Positions 6,879-10,338 of a stretch of DNA of 10,338 bases are shown in pieces. Positions within the stretch are counted from its first letter, which is position 1. The number at the start of each line of letters is the position of its first letter. The stretch is from an uncultured Rhodobacter sp. (GTDB lineage Bacteria > Pseudomonadota > Alphaproteobacteria > Rhodobacterales > Rhodobacteraceae). A model generated the notes under the pieces. That model was not told the origin of the DNA. It searched no databases and saw only the letters and a program-made list of their open reading frames with translations. Location: positions 1-10,338 of the forward strand of contig CALGTJ010000744.1 of the NCBI GenBank assembly GCA_937901435.1, read 5' to 3'. Both the position numbers and the translations under genes were made by a program.

Positions 6879-7421
6879 ATGACCACGACATCTGACATCG
6901 AAACCTATATCGTGCGCACCGGCCTCGGTGATCGTACGGCGTTTTCTTCGTTATATGATGCGACCTCTGCGAAACTATTTGGCGTCTGCCTGCGTGTGTT
7001 GAACAATCGGGCCGAAGCCGAGGACGCATTGCAGGACGTTTATGTCAGGATCTGGCAAAAGGCCAATAGCTATGCCGTCAACGGCTATAGCCCGATGACA
7101 TGGCTGATCACGCTTGCGCGCAACCTGTCTATCGACCGACTTAGGGCGCGCAAAGCGCCTGCGAAAAATATAGAGGATGTCTTGGATCTGGCCGATAGCG
7201 GTCCAACGCCAGAGGCGGCAGCGGTGCAAAAATCAGAGCGCGCGCAGATCGACGGATGTCTTGACGAACTAGACACGGTACACGCCAGTGCCGTGCGCGG
7301 GGCCTATCTGGAGGGCGACACTTACCAGGATCTTGCAGACCGTGCCGGTGTGCCACTCAACACAATGCGAACATGGCTGCGCCGCAGCCTTGCCAAACTG
7401 AAAGACTGCCTAAGCCGATGA
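6879..7421 (+). CDS. ECF-type RNA polymerase sigma factor (sigma-70 family)
   Basis: This 180-residue protein directs RNA polymerase to a stress-type promoter. Region 2 spans about 20-90 and includes the core-binding helix EDALQDVYVRIW (48-59) and the -10 recognition stretch TWLITLARNLSIDRLR (74-89). Region 4 spans about 125-178 with the -35-reading helix-turn-helix (YQDLADRAGVPLNTMRTWLRRSLAKL, about 149-174). Regions 1 and 3 are absent, as in all ECF factors. The ATG at 6879 is preferred because an upstream extension of the same frame is antisense to the DMT gene and has no sigma similarity. The stop overlaps the anti-sigma ATG at 7418 (ATGA). The neighbouring anti-sigma factor is the likely regulator. 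The target promoters are probably those at 8146-8185 and 8890-8929. Confidence 0.93.
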   Translation: MTTTSDIETYIVRTGLGDRTAFSSLYDATSAKLFGVCLRVLNNRAEAEDALQDVYVRIWQKANSYAVNGYSPMTWLITLARNLSIDRLRARKAPAKNIEDVLDLADSGPTPEAAAVQKSERAQIDGCLDELDTVHASAVRGAYLEGDTYQDLADRAGVPLNTMRTWLRRSLAKLKDCLSR

Positions 7422-8113
7422 CCCAAACGGGCGATCATAACGAAGACGATATTGTCCTTGTCGGAGAATATGCGCTGCATCTGCTGGATGCGGCAAGCCG
7501 TCTTGCGTTTGAAGAGCGTCTTTTGGACGATGCCGGTTTGCGTCAGTTGTTGCGGGAATGGGACGAGGGGTTGGTCAGTCTGGCCGATGGCATTGCGCCC
7601 GTTGCACCGCCCCCACGTCTGAAGGGCGCCATCGAGGCGCGCCTTTTCGAGGCTCCGGTAAAGCGTGGCTTTACATTTGGCGCGCTGTTTGGCCGTCGCG
7701 GCGTGGCGTTGGGGTTTGTCGCCCTGATCGCCGTCGGGATCCTGTTCAGCTCCAACCTGTTGGAACGGCCCCAAGGCCCGACCTACCTTGCAGAGATCGC
7801 AGCCGAAGATCGCGGGCTTGTGGTTGAGGCGCGGTTTGATCCTGCCGCTGGCGAAATCGGCATCAACCGGATTGCCGGGGCGGCCGTCACAGGCCGCGTG
7901 CTGGAGCTTTGGCTGATTGCAGAGGGCGCACCGGGACCGGTGTCGCTGGGCGTCTTGCCAACCTCCGCGCTGGCCGTGGTTTCAGTGCCTGAAGCCTTGA
8001 GAACGGCGATGATCGGCGGAACGCTGGCCATTAGTGACGAACCTTTGGGCGGCTCACCAACTGGTGCGCCAACCGGGGCTGTTCTGGCCGTTGGTGCCGT
8101 GACGTCGTCCTGA
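7418..8113 (+). CDS. RskA-like membrane anti-sigma factor
   Basis: This 231-residue protein is cotranscribed with the ECF sigma gene through an ATGA overlap. The cytoplasmic part has the RskA/COG5343 N-terminal pattern (VGEYALHLLDAASRLAFEERLL at about 15-36, then LLREWDEGL and VAPPPRLKGAIEARL). One membrane segment follows (VALGFVALIAVGILF, about 96-110), then a periplasmic RskA domain ending in GRVLELWLIAEG...VSLGVLPTSA. It should hold the sigma factor at the membrane until a signal triggers release, in known relatives by proteolysis. The sequence contains no cysteine, so it is not a zinc-binding (ZAS, HxxxCxxC) redox sensor. The signal is therefore probably sensed in the periplasmic domain or by a partner protein. 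The first in-frame ATG at 7373 lies inside the sigma gene and was not used. Confidence 0.9.
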   Translation: MTQTGDHNEDDIVLVGEYALHLLDAASRLAFEERLLDDAGLRQLLREWDEGLVSLADGIAPVAPPPRLKGAIEARLFEAPVKRGFTFGALFGRRGVALGFVALIAVGILFSSNLLERPQGPTYLAEIAAEDRGLVVEARFDPAAGEIGINRIAGAAVTGRVLELWLIAEGAPGPVSLGVLPTSALAVVSVPEALRTAMIGGTLAISDEPLGGSPTGAPTGAVLAVGAVTSS

Positions 8114-8145
8114 TCCAAAACGACTTTTTGAGAAAAATCAGAAAA

Positions 8146-8185
8146 AAATTCGCACCGGTGAAACTTTCTCTTCTGCGGTTGCGTG
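8146..8185 (+). promoter_or_regulatory. Putative ECF promoter of the fasciclin gene
   Basis: AAATTC (8146-8151), TGAAACTTT (8159-8167, -35 type) and CGTG (8182-8185, -10 type) have the same spacing as a second copy upstream of msrB. TGAAAC and CGT separated by 17 bases is the general form of ECF promoters. An A-rich tract (8131-8150) lies just upstream and could act as an UP element. The -10 element is 54 bases before ATG 8239. Confidence 0.72.
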
Positions 8186-8238
8186 GTTCCTAGCATCTCC
8201 CGGAAATACTCTGGGGTCACCATGAAAAGGACCACACA

Positions 8239-8808
8239 ATGACCATCACGAAAACTCTGCTGAGCGCCACAACTGCCTTTGCTCTGTCTGCCGGCATCGC
8301 GATGTCTGCCAGCCATTCCATGGAAAATCCAATGGTCGGCGGCGCGGCAATGTTTGCCGACAAGAACATCGTCGAGAACGCTGTGAACTCTGCTGATCAC
8401 ACCACTCTTGTGGCCGCTGTGACTGCCGCTGGCCTTGTTGAAACCCTGCAAAGCGAAGGTCCGTTCACTGTATTTGCCCCGACGAATGCCGCCTTTGACG
8501 CGCTTCCGGCCGGAATGGTCGAAACCCTGCTGGAGCCTGGAAACAAGGACACGCTGGTCAAGATCCTGACCTGTCACGTTGTTGCCACTTCGGTGATGTC
8601 CGACGCGCTGCAAGGCATGATCGCGGATGACGATGGCAAGCACCCTGTGCCAACCGTCGGTGGCTGCACGCTGCAAGCCTCTTATGAGGGCGACATGATC
8701 ACACTGGAAGACGAAAATGGCGGCACCGCCATGGTCACAATCGCGGATGTGGTCCAGTCCAACGGCGTCATCCATGTGATCGACGGCGTCCTGCTGCCGA
8801 AAATGTAA
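8239..8808 (+). CDS. Exported fasciclin (FAS1)-domain protein
   Basis: This 189-residue protein has a Sec signal peptide (likely cut near residue 24, AMSA/SH) and a single FAS1 domain over about 41-189. Both FAS1 signature regions are present: H1 GPFTVFAPTNAAFDALP (74-90) and H2 NGVIHVIDGVLLP (175-187). FAS1 domains are secreted or surface adhesion/binding modules. The precise bacterial role is generally unknown. The only two cysteines, C112 and C143, could form a disulfide in the periplasm. The mature part has nine methionines in about 165 residues, which is notable given the exported methionine sulfoxide reductase gene next door. ATG 8239 follows AAAAGGA (8225-8231) at seven bases. The gene follows sigma and anti-sigma genes but has its own probable ECF promoter. 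Confidence 0.93.
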   Translation: MTITKTLLSATTAFALSAGIAMSASHSMENPMVGGAAMFADKNIVENAVNSADHTTLVAAVTAAGLVETLQSEGPFTVFAPTNAAFDALPAGMVETLLEPGNKDTLVKILTCHVVATSVMSDALQGMIADDDGKHPVPTVGGCTLQASYEGDMITLEDENGGTAMVTIADVVQSNGVIHVIDGVLLPKM

Positions 8809-8834
8809 ACCGACACCTCCCGGTTGGTTTCTCC

Positions 8835-8857
8835 GTCCCCGGCCTGTGGCTGGGGGC
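8835..8857 (+). terminator. GC-rich hairpin after the fasciclin gene, probable terminator
   Basis: GTCCCCGGCC (8835-8844) pairs with GGCTGGGGGC (8848-8857) around the loop TGT, with two G-T pairs in ten. It starts 26 bases after the fasciclin stop and lies before the msrB promoter. The run of T is poor (GGTCTTTGG follows). A weaker stem, AACCG/CGGTT (8808-8812/8821-8825), lies directly upstream. Confidence 0.55.
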
Positions 8858-8889
8858 GGTCTTTGGCTTGGATCCGACTGTTTTGGACC

Positions 8890-8929
8890 AAATTCAAAAC
8901 CCTGAAACTTTTGCACTGCCGGATCCGTG
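8890..8929 (+). promoter_or_regulatory. Putative ECF promoter of msrB
   Basis: AAATTC (8890-8895), TGAAACTTT (8903-8911) and CGTG (8926-8929) repeat the arrangement found before the fasciclin gene with no change in spacing. The 17-base spacer also shares CGG at the same place (8920-8922 and 8176-8178). The -10 element is 48 bases before ATG 8977, close to the distance at the fasciclin gene. Confidence 0.72.
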
Positions 8930-8964
8930 TCTTGGTCATAGCAAAACAGAAAAACCGTTTATCA

Positions 8965-8970
8965 AGAGGT
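8965..8970 (+). promoter_or_regulatory. Ribosome binding site that fixes the msrB start
   Basis: AGAGGT lies six bases before ATG 8977 and downstream of the probable promoter. An open frame extends back to a TTG at 8824, but that would start upstream of the promoter and hide the Tat signal. Confidence 0.7.
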
Positions 8971-8976
8971 CTTGAA

Positions 8977-9465
8977 ATGACACATTCCATCACAGCGCCA
9001 TCTATGAGCCGCCGCCTGTTCGTCCTTTCCGGGGCAGTGGCCTTGGTGGCCAAACCAGCGCTCGCCGCAGAACAAACTTTCGAAATCACCCGGACAGAGG
9101 CCGAATGGCGCGCCATGCTGAGCGAGGCAGAATATCTGGTGATGCGCAAAGAAAAAACCGAGCGCCCCGGCACAAGCCCGTTGAACAAAGAAACGCGTGA
9201 CGGGATCTATTCTTGCAAGGGCTGCGATCTGCCGCTGTACGATGCCTCTGCAAAATATGACAGCGGCACGGGCTGGCCCAGTTTTTACCAATCCTTGCCT
9301 GATGCCATTGGCACCAAACCTGACAACACGCTGTTCACCACCCGGACCGAGGCCCATTGCCGCCGCTGTGGCAGCCATCTGGGCCATATCTTTGACGATG
9401 GCCCGGCCCCGACCGGAAAACGCCATTGTCTGAACGGTGTCAGCCTGCGTTTTCAGCCAGTTTAG
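8977..9465 (+). CDS. msrB: Peptide-methionine (R)-S-oxide reductase MsrB, Tat-exported
   Basis: This 162-residue enzyme reduces methionine-R-sulfoxide in proteins. Residues 11-20 (SRRLFVLSGA) form a twin-arginine signal followed by a hydrophobic stretch and an Ala cleavage region (KPALA/A, about 30), so the folded enzyme should act in the periplasm. The MsrB domain has the structural zinc cysteines C80-x2-C83 and C128-x2-C131, the GWPSF loop (99-103) and the catalytic C151 in RHCLNGVSLRF. The place often held by a resolving cysteine just before GWPSF is Thr98 (SGTGWPSF). This form therefore probably relies directly on an external reductant rather than an internal disulfide. The motif RHCLNGVS also departs from the common RYCxNSAS. 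A DoxX-family membrane gene follows after 32 bases and may supply electrons. Expression is probably by the ECF promoter at 8890-8929. Confidence 0.94.
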   Translation: MTHSITAPSMSRRLFVLSGAVALVAKPALAAEQTFEITRTEAEWRAMLSEAEYLVMRKEKTERPGTSPLNKETRDGIYSCKGCDLPLYDASAKYDSGTGWPSFYQSLPDAIGTKPDNTLFTTRTEAHCRRCGSHLGHIFDDGPAPTGKRHCLNGVSLRFQPV

Positions 9466-9497
9466 GGCCTTTTTCCGTGATCCACAGATCCGATGAC

Positions 9498-9860
9498 ATG
9501 AACATGGTCCTGATCGGGATCGGCCGCTATCTGCTGGCAGCATTGTTTCTGGCGGGCGCAATCCAAAAAGCGGTGAACCCGTCAGAGGCGCAGGCGCTGC
9601 TGGCGGGGTTTGGGTTACCCGAGGCTTTGATCTGGCCCGCGCTGGTCTACAATTTTCTGGCCGCCCTTTGCCTGATCACAAACCGATACGTCAGGATCAC
9701 GGCCGCGTCCTTGGCGCTCTATTGCATGGGCACCAGCTTTTTCCATTTTATTCCGGACGATAAATGGCAGATGTCGATCTTTGTGAAAAACTGGGCAATT
9801 GCGGGCGGTTTATTGGTTTTGGCCGGCGGGACAGCCCACCGAGCCCACAACGACGCGTGA
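9498..9860 (+). CDS. DoxX-family membrane protein
   Basis: This 120-residue protein has four predicted membrane helices (about 4-22, 43-60, 66-84 and 94-111), and the first carries the DoxX-like pattern GRYLLAALFLAGAIQK. DoxX proteins are small quinone-linked or redox-associated membrane proteins, named after the thiosulfate:quinone oxidoreductase subunit. In mycobacteria a relative forms part of a membrane oxidoreductase complex in oxidative stress. Here the gene follows msrB on the same strand and is probably in its transcript, so a role in passing electrons to the exported MsrB is an attractive but untested idea. The start is uncertain: ATG 9498 and ATG 9504 have no good ribosome site, while GTG 9477 lies ten bases after AGGG and would add seven residues. 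Confidence 0.82.
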   Translation: MNMVLIGIGRYLLAALFLAGAIQKAVNPSEAQALLAGFGLPEALIWPALVYNFLAALCLITNRYVRITAASLALYCMGTSFFHFIPDDKWQMSIFVKNWAIAGGLLVLAGGTAHRAHNDA

Positions 9861-9873
9861 CGAAACAGGGGCA

Positions 9874-9907
9874 GGGACAAAGGTAGGAATGGGACAACGG
9901 TGGGAAT
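9874..9907. repeat. Two tandem copies of a 17-bp repeat
   Basis: GGGACAAAGGTAGGAAT (9874-9890) is followed directly by GGGACAACGGTGGGAAT (9891-9907). They match at 15 of 17 positions, and a decayed third start (TGGACAG, 9908-9914) may follow. The repeats fill most of the space between the 3' ends of the DoxX gene and the minus-strand gene. They do not form a hairpin. Their role is unknown. Confidence 0.75.
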
Positions 9908-9940
9908 TGGACAGTGCAATCACGCGCCAACCAGATCCGC

Positions 9941-10264
9941 TCAGTCCACATCCACATCCATATCCATATCGGAAATAACCTGCCCGACGATAAAAACCCG
10001 AAGCTTTGGCAGGACAGTTTTGATGTCCTGTTTCAAACGCCGCGCCGAGTGTTGTTCGGCCTTTATGGATCCTATGATGCATATTTTCGGAGCATCATTG
10101 ATTTGCAAATACTCCAACGCATCACGGGCTGTCTCAACAGCTTTAATATGCAAGGAAGAATCTGACGGCACCAGCGTGGCCTGCTCGAATAAATCGTCCC
10201 TTTGCCCAACATAAAGTACGTCGACTTTTCGGTTTTCTGTGCTTTTTACGTCAAGGTTGATCAA
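9941..10264 (-). CDS. Receiver-like (pseudo-response-regulator) small protein, 5' end uncertain
   Basis: I do not recognise a named family. The 107 codons from TTG 10264 encode an alternating beta/alpha pattern like a response-regulator receiver: strands at about 14-19 (VDVLYV), 37-42, 60-65 (KICIIG) and 89-94 (RVFIVG), with the receiver-like helix ETARDALEYLQ at 44-54. The third strand ends in Gly-Ser where the phospho-acceptor Asp would be, so phosphorylation looks impossible. The protein ends in alternating Asp residues (DMDMDVDVD). The open frame continues upstream of the TTG to a stop at 10330-10328 without ATG or GTG. An ATG at 10331-10329 lies one base out of frame. The true start may be this TTG, or the gene may be shifted near its 5' end. 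It converges on the DoxX gene. Confidence 0.55.
   Translation of the reverse strand: MINLDVKSTENRKVDVLYVGQRDDLFEQATLVPSDSSLHIKAVETARDALEYLQINDAPKICIIGSIKAEQHSARRLKQDIKTVLPKLRVFIVGQVISDMDMDVDVD
9945..9968. repeat. Four tandem hexanucleotides (TCCAYA) encoding an Asp-rich tail
   Basis: TCCACA twice (9945-9956) and TCCATA twice (9957-9968) form a short microsatellite-like run at the 3' end of the minus-strand gene. Read on the minus strand it encodes alternating Met-Asp and Val-Asp, just before the stop. A six-base unit can change in number without shifting the frame. Confidence 0.8.
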
Positions 10265-10338
10265 TGCGGTTGGTCGTTCGGCCGTCGTAAGCGCCGCGTT
10301 ATCGCCCTCGTAGACGTTTGAAGTCTGTCATCTGAGAA

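Noticed and set aside
8121..8150. A/T-rich TTTTTGAGAAAAA stretch after the anti-sigma gene as a terminator
   Set aside because: The stem is only five A-T pairs and lies directly upstream of a promoter. An UP-element role is more plausible.
8222..8242. Six-codon ORF (MKRTTQ) overlapping the fasciclin start
   Set aside because: It contains the ribosome site of the fasciclin gene and has no ribosome site of its own. It is probably a chance ATG.
8824..8976. Longer N-terminus for MsrB from TTG 8824
   Set aside because: It overlaps the terminator hairpin and the ECF promoter and would bury the Tat signal. ATG 8977 has a good ribosome site.
9426..9497. TTG start at 9426 for the DoxX protein
   Set aside because: It lies within the msrB coding end, and the added residues are polar and unlike the family N-terminus, which begins with the first helix.

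Overview
The window reads as chromosomal DNA of an alphaproteobacterium, most likely a marine member of the Rhodobacteraceae (roseobacter group). The grounds are the G+C-rich coding style, frequent ATGA stop/start overlaps, a NitT/TauT/NMT1-type transporter, and an ECF sigma / RskA-type anti-sigma / fasciclin / exported MsrB block whose proteins look like roseobacter versions. This placement is by recognition only. I see no tRNA, rRNA, CRISPR array, insertion sequence or phage gene.

Region 1 (1-5780, all on +) looks like a catabolic operon. It starts inside an upstream gene whose last 45 codons are visible. An ABC importer follows: ATPase 135-950, permease 947-1702, periplasmic binding protein 1776-2783. 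Next come a metal-dependent amidohydrolase/deaminase of the COG0402 type (2834-4285), a ring-opening amidohydrolase of the cyanuric acid hydrolase/barbiturase family (4285-5370) and a small DUF3830 protein (5367-5780). Four of the junctions overlap by one to four bases. A perfect 10-bp hairpin sits just after the binding-protein gene. The likely logic is import of a small N-heterocycle, hydrolytic deamination to a barbiturate- or cyanurate-like ring, and ring opening. DUF3830, of unknown function, is tied to that last step. The substrate cannot be read from the sequence.

Region 2 (5799-6707, on -) is a ten-helix EamA/DMT-family exporter, convergent with region 1 and separated from it by a hairpin that could serve both sides.

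Region 3 (6879-9860, on +) is a stress-response block: ECF sigma factor, cysteine-free RskA-like membrane anti-sigma factor, exported fasciclin (FAS1) protein, Tat-exported methionine sulfoxide reductase B and a DoxX-family membrane protein. The fasciclin gene and msrB each carry the same upstream sequence at the same spacing (AAATTC-N7-TGAAACTTT-N14-CGTG). This is very probably the promoter read by the neighbouring ECF sigma factor, and it suggests a small regulon for protecting or repairing envelope proteins. The motif was not found in front of the sigma gene.

Region 4 (9861-10338) holds two tandem 17-bp repeats and a minus-strand gene for a small receiver-like protein. That protein lacks a phospho-acceptor aspartate, ends in an alternating Asp tail encoded by hexanucleotide repeats, and has a doubtful 5' end.
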